Of a stretch of DNA of 64,000 nucleotides, positions 8,271 through 17,879 are shown in pieces. The stretch's first letter is position 1, and every line of letters begins with the position of its first letter. The DNA lies in contig NZ_LT556050.1 of assembly GCF_900079775.1 (NCBI RefSeq), positions 347,381 to 411,380 on the forward strand. Reading direction: 5' to 3'. This DNA comes from Leyella lascolaii (GTDB lineage: Bacteria; Bacteroidota; Bacteroidia; Bacteroidales; Bacteroidaceae). The notes under the pieces were generated by a model. That model ran no database searches. It was not told where the DNA came from and saw nothing but the letters and a program-made list of their open reading frames with translations. The position numbers were made by a program, and so were the translations under genes.

Positions 8271-9371
8271 ATGAGTTTTGAGGACGTAGTCGGACAGAAT
8301 GAGACAATAGACAGACTGAAGGAGATGAAGAGCGAGGGACGGGTGCCGCACGCCATACTGCTGTGCGGACCGTCGGGATGCGGCAAGATGGCGATAGCCA
8401 TGGGGTTCGCGGCATACTTGCTCGGCGACACGGCACTCACCGACCACCTCAACCATCCTGACCTTCACTTCACTTACCCCACCATCAAACTGCCGTCCAT
8501 GGGCAAGGAACACCAGCCCGTGAGCGGCGACTTCGCAAAAGAATGGCGCGAGATGGTAGCCAAAGGACCGTACTTCACATTCGAACAGTGGATGAACGCC
8601 ATCGGGGCGGCAAACCAGCAGGCTATAATAACGGGGGCTGAGAGCGACGAGCTGACACGCATACTGAGCCTCAAGCCGAGCATGGGAGGATATAAGGTGT
8701 GCATAATATGGCTACCGGAAAGGATGAACCAGACTTGCGCGAACAAGATGCTCAAGCTGCTCGAGGAACCGCCCGGACAGACTCTCTTCATCATGGTGAG
8801 CGAACAGCCCGACCAGCTGCTCGAGACAATAAGGAGCCGGACACAGCGCATAGACGTCAGACCGATAGACTCCGCCGACATGGAACGCGAGCTCATGGCG
8901 CGCAGGGGCATAGAACAGAACGTGGCGGCACGCATGGCGCGCCTTGCCGGAGGCAGCTGGACAAAGGCCATCGAGACACTCAACGCCGGCAACGAGAACA
9001 GGATGTTCTTCGACATGTTCACCATGCTCATGCGTCTGGCTTACCAGCGCAAGGTGAAGGAGCTGAAGAAGTGGAGCGACAGCGTAGCCGGATACGGACG
9101 GGAGAAGCAGAGACGCCTGCTCGACTACTTCACACACCTTGTCAGGGAGTACTTCGTGTACAACTTCCACACGCCTGAGCTCAACTACATGACGGAGGAG
9201 GAAGAGGAGTTCGCAAGGCGTTTCGCACCGTTCATCAATGAGGCTAACATTGTGGAAATGGCTGAACTGACGGCAAAGGCGAGACGTGACATAGCGCAGA
9301 ACGCCAACGCCAAGATAGTGTTCTTCGAAATGTCACTCCAGATTATCATCTTACTCCACAAGCGCAAATAA
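8271..9371 (+). CDS. holB: DNA polymerase III subunit delta-prime
   Basis: This 366-residue clamp-loader ATPase-like protein loads the sliding clamp onto DNA together with the gamma/tau and delta subunits. N-terminal FEDVVGQNETIDRL precedes a P-loop (GPSGCGKM, residues 33-40) and a sensor-like region (LLEEPPGQTLFIMVSEQ, then TIRSRTQRI), the typical SRC context of clamp loaders. The zinc-binding cysteine cluster of some delta-prime and gamma subunits is not apparent, as is usual in Bacteroidetes. It is followed by ricT, the neighbour seen in many bacteria (holB-yaaT). Confidence 0.9.
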   Translation: MSFEDVVGQNETIDRLKEMKSEGRVPHAILLCGPSGCGKMAIAMGFAAYLLGDTALTDHLNHPDLHFTYPTIKLPSMGKEHQPVSGDFAKEWREMVAKGPYFTFEQWMNAIGAANQQAIITGAESDELTRILSLKPSMGGYKVCIIWLPERMNQTCANKMLKLLEEPPGQTLFIMVSEQPDQLLETIRSRTQRIDVRPIDSADMERELMARRGIEQNVAARMARLAGGSWTKAIETLNAGNENRMFFDMFTMLMRLAYQRKVKELKKWSDSVAGYGREKQRRLLDYFTHLVREYFVYNFHTPELNYMTEEEEEFARRFAPFINEANIVEMAELTAKARRDIAQNANAKIVFFEMSLQIIILLHKRK

Positions 9372-9425
9372 GCATTCTACAACTATATATATATACTTTT
9401 ATAATACAAATTTATACTTCAAGAC

Positions 9426-10664
9426 ATGACAGACTTTAAAGATATGAAATTCAAGATAGCCCACGGCTGCGGCAGAGGACTCTGCCACGGGGCGTGCGGA
9501 AGGCAGGACAGGCAGCTCAACACCTACGACTGGCTGTACGACGTGCCCGGAAACACCGACAGGACCGACCTCGTGGAGGTGCAGTTCAAGAACACACGGA
9601 AGGGATACTATCATAATGTGAACAACATAGAACTGAAAAAGGGCGACATCGTTGCGGTGGAGGCAACCCCCGGACACGACATCGGAGTGGTCACTCTTAC
9701 GGGCGAGCTGGTGAAGCTACAGATAAAGAAAGCCAACCTGAAATCGGCTGACGACATCAAGAGAATATACCGCATAGCCAAGCCCGTGGACATGGACATG
9801 TATCATGAGGCTAAAAGCAGGGAGCACGCCACGATGATACAGAGCCGGCAGATAGCCAAAGACCTCGGACTGCAGATGAAGATAGGCGACGTGGAATATC
9901 AGGGCGACGGCAACAAGGCGATATTCTACTACATCGCGGACGAGCGCGTTGACTTCAGACAACTCATAAAAGTGCTGGCTGAAACGTTCCATGTAAGGAT
10001 AGAGATGAAGCAGATAGGCGCGCGTCAGGAGGCTGGACGCATAGGCGGGACAGGACCCTGCGGAAGGGAACTGTGCTGCGCCACATGGATGAAAAACTTC
10101 GTGAGCGTGAGCACCAACGCCGCGCGCATACAGGACATATCGCTCAATCCGCAGAAACTGGCGGGCATGTGCGCCAAGCTGAAGTGCTGTCTCAACTACG
10201 AGGCTGACGACTATGTGGAGGCAAGACGCTCCATGCCGAGCAAGGAGATTGTGCTCCAGACAAAGGACAGCGACCATTATCTCGTGAAAAGCGACATCCT
10301 CACAGGACTCGTCACCTACTCCACCGACAAGAACACGATGTCAAACGTGGAGACGATTTCATTTGACAGGGCGCACCACATCATAGAAATGAACAAACAC
10401 GGGGAGAAACCTCTCTCGCTCACCGAAAACGGGAAACCGAAAAAGGAAAGCCGTCCCGCCGACCTGCTTGCCGAGGCTGACATCAGCAGATTTGACAAAA
10501 GCAGGAAGAAGAAAAGGAACAACGCCTCGAGAAACAGGAACAACAGACAGCCCAACGGAGGAAACAGGCAGCAGGGCAACGCCGCACAGAACAGAAACAA
10601 GGACAGCATAAGGGAGACGGCACAGCAGCCGAAGAAAACCGAAACGTCACCGAAACAGGAATGA
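9426..10664 (+). CDS. ricT: PSP1-domain protein RicT/YaaT family
   Basis: This 412-residue protein has the PSP1 C-terminal domain of the YaaT/RicT family. In Bacillus the family binds an iron-sulfur cluster within the Ric complex that promotes mRNA processing; its role in Bacteroidetes is less studied. Conserved cysteines are visible in HGCGRGLCHGACG near the N-terminus, GPCGRELCCATWM, and AGMCAKLKCCLNYE. The last about 100 residues are a lysine/arginine/asparagine-rich tail (RKKKRNNASRNRNN) of low complexity, possibly contacting RNA. It sits between holB and gldH and overlaps gldH by 4 bp (ATGA), so translation of the two is probably coupled. Confidence 0.88.
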   Translation: MTDFKDMKFKIAHGCGRGLCHGACGRQDRQLNTYDWLYDVPGNTDRTDLVEVQFKNTRKGYYHNVNNIELKKGDIVAVEATPGHDIGVVTLTGELVKLQIKKANLKSADDIKRIYRIAKPVDMDMYHEAKSREHATMIQSRQIAKDLGLQMKIGDVEYQGDGNKAIFYYIADERVDFRQLIKVLAETFHVRIEMKQIGARQEAGRIGGTGPCGRELCCATWMKNFVSVSTNAARIQDISLNPQKLAGMCAKLKCCLNYEADDYVEARRSMPSKEIVLQTKDSDHYLVKSDILTGLVTYSTDKNTMSNVETISFDRAHHIIEMNKHGEKPLSLTENGKPKKESRPADLLAEADISRFDKSRKKKRNNASRNRNNRQPNGGNRQQGNAAQNRNKDSIRETAQQPKKTETSPKQE

Positions 10665-11128
10665 GAAAGACTTTTTCCGCACTCATCGTGGGAATCATTG
10701 CCGCGACGGTGCTGCCGTCCTGCAACGAAAGAAGGGTGTATGACAGATATGAGCATACACCTCTTTCGGGGTGGGAAAAGAACGACACGCTGCGCTTCGA
10801 CATCCCCAGACTCACGGCTGACGGTGTGTACAGTACGTCGCTCGGACTGAGAGCCACCGTCAGCTATCCGTTCGTGGGGCTCACTCTCATTGTGGAACAG
10901 AGGCTGGTTCCTGCCGACACCACCTTCACAGACACCGTGAGATGTGAGCTTACCGACGCCATCGGCAAGACCAGAGGCAAGGGACTGAGCTGCTATCAGT
11001 TCAGATTTCCATTGAGGGAAATGCGCCTCAGCAAGGGCGACTCGCTCCACATACGTGTCAGACACGACATGAAGAGGGAGATGTTGCCGGGAATAAGCGA
11101 CGTGGGAATATCTCTAAGTGTTGACTGA
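10661..11128 (+). CDS. gldH: GldH-family lipoprotein
   Basis: This 155-residue lipoprotein has a signal peptide ending in lipobox LPSC (Cys about residue 21). It matches the gliding-motility lipoprotein GldH family, which is widespread in Bacteroidetes, including non-gliding gut species where its role is unknown. Beta-rich segments such as YDRYEHTPLSGWEKNDTL fit the family. It overlaps the 3' end of ricT by 4 bp and the 3' end of the convergent rodA by 15 bp. No terminator is seen between gldH and rodA. Confidence 0.85.
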   Translation: MRKTFSALIVGIIAATVLPSCNERRVYDRYEHTPLSGWEKNDTLRFDIPRLTADGVYSTSLGLRATVSYPFVGLTLIVEQRLVPADTTFTDTVRCELTDAIGKTRGKGLSCYQFRFPLREMRLSKGDSLHIRVRHDMKREMLPGISDVGISLSVD

Positions 11129-12583
11129 CTTGCGGTCAGCGTCTATCCGAAGGAAGATAAACAGCAGGATGGTGAAGCCCCACAGCGACGAGCCTCCGTA
11201 GCTGAAGAACGGCAGGGGAATGCCTATCACGGGCGTAAGTCCGAGAACCATGCCGACGTTTATGAAAACATGAAACAGGAATATGCTCAACACCGAATAG
11301 CCGTAAATGCGTCCGTACTTGAATGTCTGGCGTTCGGAGAGATATATAAGCCTTAATATCAGTGCCAGGAAAAGCAGCAGCACGCCCGCCGAACCGAGAA
11401 AACCTTCCTCCTCACCCACCGTACAGAAGATGAAGTCGGTGTCCTGTTCGGGCACGAACTTGAGTTTGTTCTGCGTTCCGTTGAGGAATCCCTTTCCCTT
11501 CAATCCGCCCGATCCTATGGCTATCTCGCTCTGATGAACATTATATCCGGCGCCTGATATGTCCTCCTCCAGACCGAGCAGCACGTTGATACGCACCCTC
11601 TGATGGGGTTCCATCACATCGTTGAGCACATAGTCGGCTGAATAGAAGAACATGATGGAGCCGAGAGAGAACAGCATTATGTACAGATAGTTGTAAAGAC
11701 GGGTGCGCAGCCATTGGTAAAGAAGATAAAGCATGACAAGCACACTGAGCGCAATCTGCACCAGAACGATGTCGAACGGTATCACAAAAACAGAAAAGAG
11801 CGTTGCCGTGAGCGTTATGCCGAGCACATAGGCAAGCATGAGCCATGTCTGGCGGCGTTCCTTGCAATAGACGTAAATCATTGATGCCGTGAAGACATGA
11901 ACAAGCAGAAACACCACATACTTGCCCACAGAGGTGGGCGTGGCGGCAAGAAGCACCTGCTCATACTTTATCCCCACGACAAAATAGACTACCATCGCGA
12001 CTCCTGTGAACAGTATGCTGCCGGGCATACCTTCGCGGTAGAGCACAAGCGCGAACGACAGATAGACAAGCGCTGAACCCGTCTCGCGCTGACCGATGAT
12101 GAAGAACATCGGCATAAGGATTATGGCGCACGCTGCCGCGAAATGCTTCCAACGGTGTATGTTGAAGCCGAACGAGCTCATCAGTTTGGCAAGCGCGAGC
12201 GCTGTGGCGAACTTTCCGAACTCGGCGGGCTGAAGGCGCAACGGACCGAGAACTATCCACGAGTGGGAGCCTTTGATGTCGTGCGGGTTGAATATCGTGG
12301 CGAACAGCAACAGCAGAAGTATGCCGTAGATGATGTATGAGAACGTGTCGAAGAAGCGCGCGTCCATAAGCAGTATGGCGAAACCGAGACAGACAGACGT
12401 CGCTATCCACACCACCTGCATGCCTGAACGTGTGTCCAGACTGAAAATGTCGTTGTCGCCGTAAGTGTAGCTCGCACCGCACACACTTATCCAACCGAAT
12501 ATCAGCAGGGCGAGATAGAGTCCGATGGTCCACCAGTCTATCGAACACAAAACGCTCTGACGCCTACCTGCTCCTTGTACCAT
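11114..12583 (-). CDS. rodA: Peptidoglycan glycosyltransferase RodA
   Basis: This SEDS-family polytopic membrane protein of about 489 residues polymerises glycan strands with PBP2 in the elongasome. It shows SIDWWTIGLYLAL at the start of the first helix, QPAEFGKFATALALAK, ETGSALVYLSF, a periplasmic stretch before HQRVRINVLLG, QSEIAIGSGGLKGKG, EQDTDFIFCTVGEE and a C-terminal GGSSLWGFTILLFIF. These are hallmark SEDS segments. An in-frame ATG at 12625 would lengthen it by 14 residues; 12583 is chosen because it gives a conventional short tail before the first helix, while both overlap the PBP2 stop. It is the last gene of the mre operon. Confidence 0.93.
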   Translation of the reverse strand: MVQGAGRRQSVLCSIDWWTIGLYLALLIFGWISVCGASYTYGDNDIFSLDTRSGMQVVWIATSVCLGFAILLMDARFFDTFSYIIYGILLLLLFATIFNPHDIKGSHSWIVLGPLRLQPAEFGKFATALALAKLMSSFGFNIHRWKHFAAACAIILMPMFFIIGQRETGSALVYLSFALVLYREGMPGSILFTGVAMVVYFVVGIKYEQVLLAATPTSVGKYVVFLLVHVFTASMIYVYCKERRQTWLMLAYVLGITLTATLFSVFVIPFDIVLVQIALSVLVMLYLLYQWLRTRLYNYLYIMLFSLGSIMFFYSADYVLNDVMEPHQRVRINVLLGLEEDISGAGYNVHQSEIAIGSGGLKGKGFLNGTQNKLKFVPEQDTDFIFCTVGEEEGFLGSAGVLLLFLALILRLIYLSERQTFKYGRIYGYSVLSIFLFHVFINVGMVLGLTPVIGIPLPFFSYGGSSLWGFTILLFIFLRIDADRKSVNT

Positions 12584-14414
12584 ATGCAATTCTACTGTTT
12601 TGAAAATGCGTGGCGCGCTCCTCACTCGCCGGAGAGAGTTTGCCGGTGATATATTTCTCCATCATCAGAGAGCCGATGGGGACACCGAAGTCGGCTCCGT
12701 AACCACCGTTCTCCACATACACCGCCACCGCTATTTTGGGATTGTTCATCGGGGCGAAACCCATGAATATGGAGTGGTCCTGCCCGTGGTTCTGCGCCGT
12801 TCCGGTCTTTCCGCACACCTCATAAGCCGGAGTGTTTGCCGAGCGGCACGTTCCCTTCACCACGGCGGAGCGCATTCCAGCCACCACATAGTCGTATGCG
12901 CGGCGCGTGGCTTTGGTGTAATGACGGCGTGTATATGTTGTATCGAGCGGCATGTCCTGTATTTTCCGCACCACATGAGGCACATAATAATATCCTCTGT
13001 TGGCTATCGTGGCGCACAGGTTTGCCACTTGCAGCGGCGTGAGAGCCACCTCTCCCTGACCGATGGAGATGCTTATGACCGTCAGCGCGTTCCAATAGCC
13101 CTGATACATGTCGCTATAATACGACGCGTTGGGAATCATTCCGCGCTTCTCTCCGGGCAAGTCAACACCGAGCTTGTAGCCGAAGCCCATGCTCACCATG
13201 TAGTCGCGCCATGTGTTGAGAGCCTCTGCCTTGCTCTTGTACTTGCGGCGGTTGCTAATCATGTTGTACAGTCCCCAGCAGAAATAAGAGTTGCACGACG
13301 TGCTGAGCGCGCCCACCAGAGCCACTGGAGAGGAATGGGAATGGCATCCCACGTGCATTCCCCGGTAATAGAAACCGTGATGGCACGGATAGGCAGTGCC
13401 GGGACCGATGATTCCCTCCGACATGAACGTGAGCGCCTGTGACGTCTTGAACGTCGAGCCGGGAGGATACTGACCCATCACACTACGGTTGAACAGAGGC
13501 TTCCAAGAGTCGAGCGACAGTTTCTTATGGTTCTTTCCGCGCAATCTTCCCACCATCATCTTCGGGTCGTATGTAGGCGACGACACCATGCAAAGCACCT
13601 CTCCGGTGGACGGTTCGATGGCTACGATGCTCCCGATTTTCCCTTCAAGCAGTCTCTCTCCGAGAGCCTGAAGCTCAAGATCGATGCTCAGGGTGAGGTC
13701 GCGCCCCGCAACCGGCTTGCGGTCGTATGCTCCGTTCATGTACTTTCCCTGTATCTTGCCCCTCGCGTCGCGCAGGAATATCTGCACACCTTTCTCCCCC
13801 CGCAGCACCTTCTCGTACGACTTCTCCACTCCCAGCTTACCTATGTAGTCGCCGGGCTGGTAATAATCGTCGTCCTCAAGGTCGCTTTGAGACACCTCCG
13901 CCACGTCTCCCAGCACGTGGGCGGCATGACTGTACTGATACTGACGTATGCTTCGCTTCTGCACATAGAACCCCGGGAAGCGGAATATCTTCTCCTGGAA
14001 CATGCTGAACTCCTCGTTCGAGAGCTGGCTCATGAACAGTTGCTGGGTGAAACGCGAGTATCCCGGATTCTTGGAACGGTCCTTTATCTCAGCCATACGC
14101 TCTATGAAGTACTCCTTTGATATGCCGAGCGTGCGGCAGAACTCCATGGTGTCGAGCCTTCCTTTCTCCTCGTTCATCACCACCATGATGTCGTATGCGG
14201 GCTGGTTATACACGAGCAGCTTGCCGTTGCGGTCTTTTATGATACCCCGCGACGGATATTCTATCTTTTTAAGAAAGGCGTTACTGTCCGCGTTTTTCTT
14301 GTAGTCGTCACTCATCAGCTGTAGAGTGAAAAGTCTGATGATGTATATCAGCACGATGACCACAGCCACTCCGCCGATGACAAAACGCCGGTTTTCAAGA
14401 CTGAAGTCCTTCAT
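12564..14414 (-). CDS. mrdA: Penicillin-binding protein 2 (elongation transpeptidase)
   Basis: This 616-residue class B PBP crosslinks peptidoglycan during lateral wall growth, working with RodA. It has one N-terminal membrane anchor (VAVVIVLIYIIRLFTLQLM), a dimerisation/pedestal domain starting at YPSRGIIKDRNG, and a transpeptidase domain. The catalytic motifs are SxxK S319-TFK (PPGSTFK), SxN S372-CN and KTG at 535-537. Length is typical. It overlaps mreD by 4 bp upstream and rodA downstream, which implies coupled translation in the order mreB-mreC-mreD-mrdA-rodA. Confidence 0.96.
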   Translation of the reverse strand: MKDFSLENRRFVIGGVAVVIVLIYIIRLFTLQLMSDDYKKNADSNAFLKKIEYPSRGIIKDRNGKLLVYNQPAYDIMVVMNEEKGRLDTMEFCRTLGISKEYFIERMAEIKDRSKNPGYSRFTQQLFMSQLSNEEFSMFQEKIFRFPGFYVQKRSIRQYQYSHAAHVLGDVAEVSQSDLEDDDYYQPGDYIGKLGVEKSYEKVLRGEKGVQIFLRDARGKIQGKYMNGAYDRKPVAGRDLTLSIDLELQALGERLLEGKIGSIVAIEPSTGEVLCMVSSPTYDPKMMVGRLRGKNHKKLSLDSWKPLFNRSVMGQYPPGSTFKTSQALTFMSEGIIGPGTAYPCHHGFYYRGMHVGCHSHSSPVALVGALSTSCNSYFCWGLYNMISNRRKYKSKAEALNTWRDYMVSMGFGYKLGVDLPGEKRGMIPNASYYSDMYQGYWNALTVISISIGQGEVALTPLQVANLCATIANRGYYYVPHVVRKIQDMPLDTTYTRRHYTKATRRAYDYVVAGMRSAVVKGTCRSANTPAYEVCGKTGTAQNHGQDHSIFMGFAPMNNPKIAVAVYVENGGYGADFGVPIGSLMMEKYITGKLSPASEERATHFQNSRIAYGTRSR

Positions 14415-14914
14415 TCTCTTTTAACCAGGTTTTCTATTACCCACACCATAACCAGTGTCAGTAGCATGCTTCCACCCGCGCTGGCAAGCCATTGCAGCCA
14501 GTTGAAGAAACTGAATATCTCCAATGAGAAGAACACCACGCTGTAGACAAACACCAGGATGAAGGTGTAGAACATATATTTTGCCGCTCCCAGCGAGCGG
14601 AAAGAGGGTTTCAGGTCGTCAGGACTGTCGCGCGGCACGAAAAGCTCGAGCAGATATGGCTGTATGAGAGCCACGAGTGTCATGGATGCGGCTGCAAGTC
14701 CGGGCGTGTTGGAAAAGACATCCACCGACAGTCCGAGCAGGAAAGCCCACAGCAGCAAAGCCCATTTGGGGAAGCCGCGGCGTGCCGGAAGCACGAAATA
14801 AACATATAAAAGAGGTGTCGCATAGCCGAACAGATGGATGTGATTGAACACAAGCACCTGCACAAGCAGCAGAACTATAAAGAACGACAAAGTCTTGACC
14901 CAGTCCAGATTCAT
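14411..14914 (-). CDS. mreD: Rod shape-determining protein MreD
   Basis: This 167-residue inner-membrane protein has about five hydrophobic helices (for example WVKTLSFFIVLLLVQVLVFN and FYTFILVFVYSVVFFSLEIF). It is assigned as MreD by weak family resemblance plus its position between mreC and mrdA. MreD links the cytoskeletal MreB to the wall-synthesis enzymes. Its stop overlaps the mrdA start by 4 bp. MreD sequences diverge strongly, so synteny carries much of the weight. Confidence 0.88.
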   Translation of the reverse strand: MNLDWVKTLSFFIVLLLVQVLVFNHIHLFGYATPLLYVYFVLPARRGFPKWALLLWAFLLGLSVDVFSNTPGLAAASMTLVALIQPYLLELFVPRDSPDDLKPSFRSLGAAKYMFYTFILVFVYSVVFFSLEIFSFFNWLQWLASAGGSMLLTLVMVWVIENLVKRE

Positions 14915-14974
14915 GTCTCAGAAATCGTTATTATCCATGTGAAACAACCGCATGCGCCCCCTTTCAGCCGTCTG

Positions 14975-15835
14975 TCAGTACTTCGGCTTTATAGAGTCGA
15001 CAGCCGCATTGAGCAACTGCTGCCTCTCTTTCATAGAAGAGTCGCTTATCACACACACATCGCGCAGGCATCCGAAATCGGTCGACAGCTTCACTCTCAG
15101 TCTGTATGAGAGACCGTTGTCCGAATTGTACACATGCTTTATGGTACCCACGACCACACCCCTCGGAAACACCGAAGAATATCCGCTCGTTATCACCACA
15201 TCACCTATGCGGAATCGAGCGTGGCGCGGAACGTCGTCCACATAAGCCTCATCGGATGCGCCTCCCGTCCAGTGAAGGTATCCGAAATAACCCTTTCCGC
15301 GTATGGTACAGCTGATATTGGAGTGCGAATTGAGCACGGGGATGACCACAGAATAATGTTCGGACACGAGATATACAATGCCCACCACTCCGAAACCGCA
15401 CGCCACGCCCATGTCTTTCCTCACTCCGTCGGCATAGCCCTTGTCTATTGTGATGAAGTTGTCGAGCCTGTTGACAGAGTTGCTCACCACTTTTGCGGGT
15501 ATGGTGACAAGCCCCCGCATTGTCTCCATCTGAAGACGCTCCAGGTAAGTGGTGTCTTTCCTCTCGCTCACCTGTCGCTCGGCAACCGCCGAGAGCTGTC
15601 TTTCGAGATACAGGTTGCGCTGAGTGAGTTTCTCGTTCACCTCGGTAAGCGAGAAATACTGTTCCACCGCAGAGCTCCACGCATACACCTTTCCAGCCAC
15701 GGCATTAGCCGACGAGAACCACACACTGCCCTGATAGCTGTTGTAACGGAACAGCAGTATGACGCTGACTGTCTCCAGCAGCAGAAACAGAAACCAGTGG
15801 TAATGTCTTGCAAGAAAGTCTAAAAGATTGCGCAT
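14975..15835 (-). CDS. mreC: Rod shape-determining protein MreC
   Basis: This 286-residue protein has a short cytoplasmic tail, one transmembrane helix (HYHWFLFLLLETVSVILLF), a coiled-coil segment (VNEKLTQRNLYLERQLSAVAERQ) and a periplasmic beta-domain with GYADGVRKDMGVACGFGVVG and VVITSGYSSVFPRGVVVG, the typical MreC motifs. MreC binds PBP2 and activates elongation. It is followed 60 bp later by mreD. The 127-bp gap upstream to mreB holds a GC-rich hairpin (CCCGCAGTGCGGG near 15898) that might tune expression. Confidence 0.95.
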   Translation of the reverse strand: MRNLLDFLARHYHWFLFLLLETVSVILLFRYNSYQGSVWFSSANAVAGKVYAWSSAVEQYFSLTEVNEKLTQRNLYLERQLSAVAERQVSERKDTTYLERLQMETMRGLVTIPAKVVSNSVNRLDNFITIDKGYADGVRKDMGVACGFGVVGIVYLVSEHYSVVIPVLNSHSNISCTIRGKGYFGYLHWTGGASDEAYVDDVPRHARFRIGDVVITSGYSSVFPRGVVVGTIKHVYNSDNGLSYRLRVKLSTDFGCLRDVCVISDSSMKERQQLLNAAVDSIKPKY

Positions 15836-15962
15836 CGTTCAACTCATCATCCATAAACGACAATTCACGACTCCCCGACCACAAGCGCGCGCACCCTCCC
15901 GCAGTGCGGGAAGAAATGCCGTGATGCCGGTCACGGGCGGAGAGTCATGAATTATCAGAAAA

Positions 15963-16985
15963 TCATCTCATCAGGAACGAGAACCTGTCAATGTTCTTCA
16001 GCGCGATGCCGGTTCCCTTTGCAACACTGTGCAACGGGTCTTCGGCAATCTGGAACCTGATGTTTATCTTGTCGGTAAGACGCTTGTCAAGTCCTCGGAG
16101 CAGCGCGCCGCCACCGGTAAGATATATGCCGTTCTTCACGATGTCGGCATACAGCTCCGGCGGAGTGTTCTCCAGAGCGGAGAGGACAGCGTTCTCTATC
16201 TTTGCCACAGTCTTGTCCAGACAGTGCGCTATCTCCTGATAGCACACCGGAACCTCCATAGGCAGTGCCGTGATGCGGTTAGGTCCGTGCACGATGAAGT
16301 CCTCCGGACCCTCCTCGCCGAGGTCTGTCAGGGCAGAGCCCACATGTATCTTGATGCGCTCAGCCATACGCTCGCTCACCTTCACGTTATGCTGGCGTGC
16401 CATGTATTCCTGAATGTCGGCTGTCAGGTCGTCACCGGCTGTGCGTATGGAGTTGTTTGACACGATGCCGCCGAGCGATATTACGGCAATCTCGGTGCTT
16501 CCTCCGCCTATGTCGACAATCATGTTTCCCTCCGGAGCCTCAACATCGATGCCAATGCCTATCGCCGCAGCCATGGGCTCGAAGATAAGATACACGTCGC
16601 GTCCGTCGGCATGCTCGGCACTGTCGCGCACCGCGCGCAGCTCCACCTCGGTGCTTCCCGAAGGCACTCCTATCACCATGCGCAACGACGGCGAGAACAG
16701 TCTGCTGCCGGTGTGCACCATCTTTATGAGTCCGCGCATCATCTGCTCGCACGCCGTAAAGTCGGCTATCACTCCGTCGCGAAGCGGCCTTATGGTGCGT
16801 ATATTGTCGTGCGTCTTCTCATACATCATCTTTGCCTTTGCGCCGACAGCAATCATCTTGTCTGTGCGACGGTCGAGCGCGACCACTGACGGCTCGTCAA
16901 CGACAATCTTATCATCACTGATAATGATTGTGTTCGCCGTACCCAAATCCATTGCTATCCCTTGAACGAATGAAAAAAATCCCAT
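15963..16985 (-). CDS. mreB: Actin-like cell-shape protein MreB
   Basis: This 340-residue MreB of the actin/Hsp70 ATPase fold is the cytoskeletal scaffold for lateral wall synthesis. Phosphate-binding loops are visible at MDLGTANTIIISDD (phosphate 1) and VDIGGGSTEIAVISLGG (phosphate 2), with an adenosine motif at YLTGGGALLRGLDKRL. The N-terminal FFSFVQGIAMDLG contains a membrane-binding amphipathic start. Length is normal. It heads the mre genes and lies 120 bp downstream of the IMP cyclohydrolase gene, matching the purH-mreB order common in Bacteroidales. Confidence 0.97.
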   Translation of the reverse strand: MGFFSFVQGIAMDLGTANTIIISDDKIVVDEPSVVALDRRTDKMIAVGAKAKMMYEKTHDNIRTIRPLRDGVIADFTACEQMMRGLIKMVHTGSRLFSPSLRMVIGVPSGSTEVELRAVRDSAEHADGRDVYLIFEPMAAAIGIGIDVEAPEGNMIVDIGGGSTEIAVISLGGIVSNNSIRTAGDDLTADIQEYMARQHNVKVSERMAERIKIHVGSALTDLGEEGPEDFIVHGPNRITALPMEVPVCYQEIAHCLDKTVAKIENAVLSALENTPPELYADIVKNGIYLTGGGALLRGLDKRLTDKINIRFQIAEDPLHSVAKGTGIALKNIDRFSFLMR

Positions 16986-17105
16986 TTCCTTAATTATTGA
17001 ATTTCTGTTTTGCTGTTTCTTTTGCGTGTCAGCCGGACCATCCGCACCACTCCAACGTGTCTCTCGCCGATGCGTCCGGCATATCGCGGGAATATAATCA
17101 GGACA

Positions 17106-17699
17106 TCACTTGCTGAACCAATCGTGTATCGCAGTGTCGTAATGGCTGCTCACTCCGAATGCTCTCGTGGCGAACATCTTGCGGTCCTCAAGGTCGGTCT
17201 GCGCGCCCTTACGGTTAAGGATGTCGAGCAGCACGCCATATTCAGCCTTGCTCGGGACAATGACCACGTCGTTGAAATTCTTTGCTCCGGCACGTATGAG
17301 AGATATGCCGCCTATGTCTATCTTCTCAATTATGTCGGCGTCTGACGCTCCGCTTGCCACTGTCTGTTCGAAAGGATAAAGATCCACTATCACGAGATCT
17401 ATCTCCGGTATCTCATACTGAGCCATCTGCTCGCGGTCGCCCTCGTTGTCGCGGCGTCCGAGAATGCCTCCGAACACTTTCGGGTGAAGGGTCTTCACAC
17501 GGCCTCCGAGTATGGACGGATATGTGGTGACACTCTCCACGGTGCGGCATTCGTATCCGAGCGACTCTATGAATTTCTGTGTGCCTCCGGTAGAAAGGAA
17601 TTTCACGCCCTCGGCATTGAGCTTTGCAAGCAGTTCGTCAAGTCCGTCCTTATGGTAGACGGACACAAGTGCAGTCTTGATTTGTTTTGTTCCAGCCAT
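17106..17699 (-). CDS. purH: IMP cyclohydrolase (PurH N-terminal half only)
   Basis: This 197-residue protein equals the N-terminal MGS-like domain of bifunctional PurH, which closes FAICAR to IMP in the last step of purine synthesis. Conserved parts are VSVYHKDGL, STGGT, GGRVKTLHPKVFGG (Lys69 in the cyclohydrolase site), DLVIVDLYPFE and IDIGGISLIRAGAKN. The protein ends naturally after the inter-domain helix (SSHYDTAIHDWF), and nothing resembling the transformylase domain follows in the 120 bp before mreB. The missing half is encoded separately at 45205-46386. A TAACTTTG box lies about 29 nt upstream. Confidence 0.93.
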   Translation of the reverse strand: MAGTKQIKTALVSVYHKDGLDELLAKLNAEGVKFLSTGGTQKFIESLGYECRTVESVTTYPSILGGRVKTLHPKVFGGILGRRDNEGDREQMAQYEIPEIDLVIVDLYPFEQTVASGASDADIIEKIDIGGISLIRAGAKNFNDVVIVPSKAEYGVLLDILNRKGAQTDLEDRKMFATRAFGVSSHYDTAIHDWFSK

Positions 17700-17727
17700 T
17701 TTAAATTTATTATATGCGTTCGAGATG

Positions 17728-17735
17728 CAAAGTTA
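17728..17735 (-). promoter_or_regulatory. -7 box of the purH/mre operon
   Basis: On the minus strand TAACTTTG stands about 29 nt before the start codon at 17699, the expected place for a Bacteroidetes -7 element. It may serve the whole purH-mre-rodA run. Confidence 0.55.
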
Positions 17736-17879
17736 CTAAAAAGGCATGATATTACATATTAAAAAAATAGAAAAAATCTGCCGTCATGTTTATTTGTGCA
17801 GGCAGCCATGCGGACGGGGGCAAACAGGGACTGTGCGGCGGCTCTGTGAAAGCGGCGGAAAGACATGGTCGGGACTACG

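Noticed and set aside
7251-8513. 420-codon minus-strand frame opposite metF
   Set aside because: Shadow of metF and the start of holB; composition is not protein-like.
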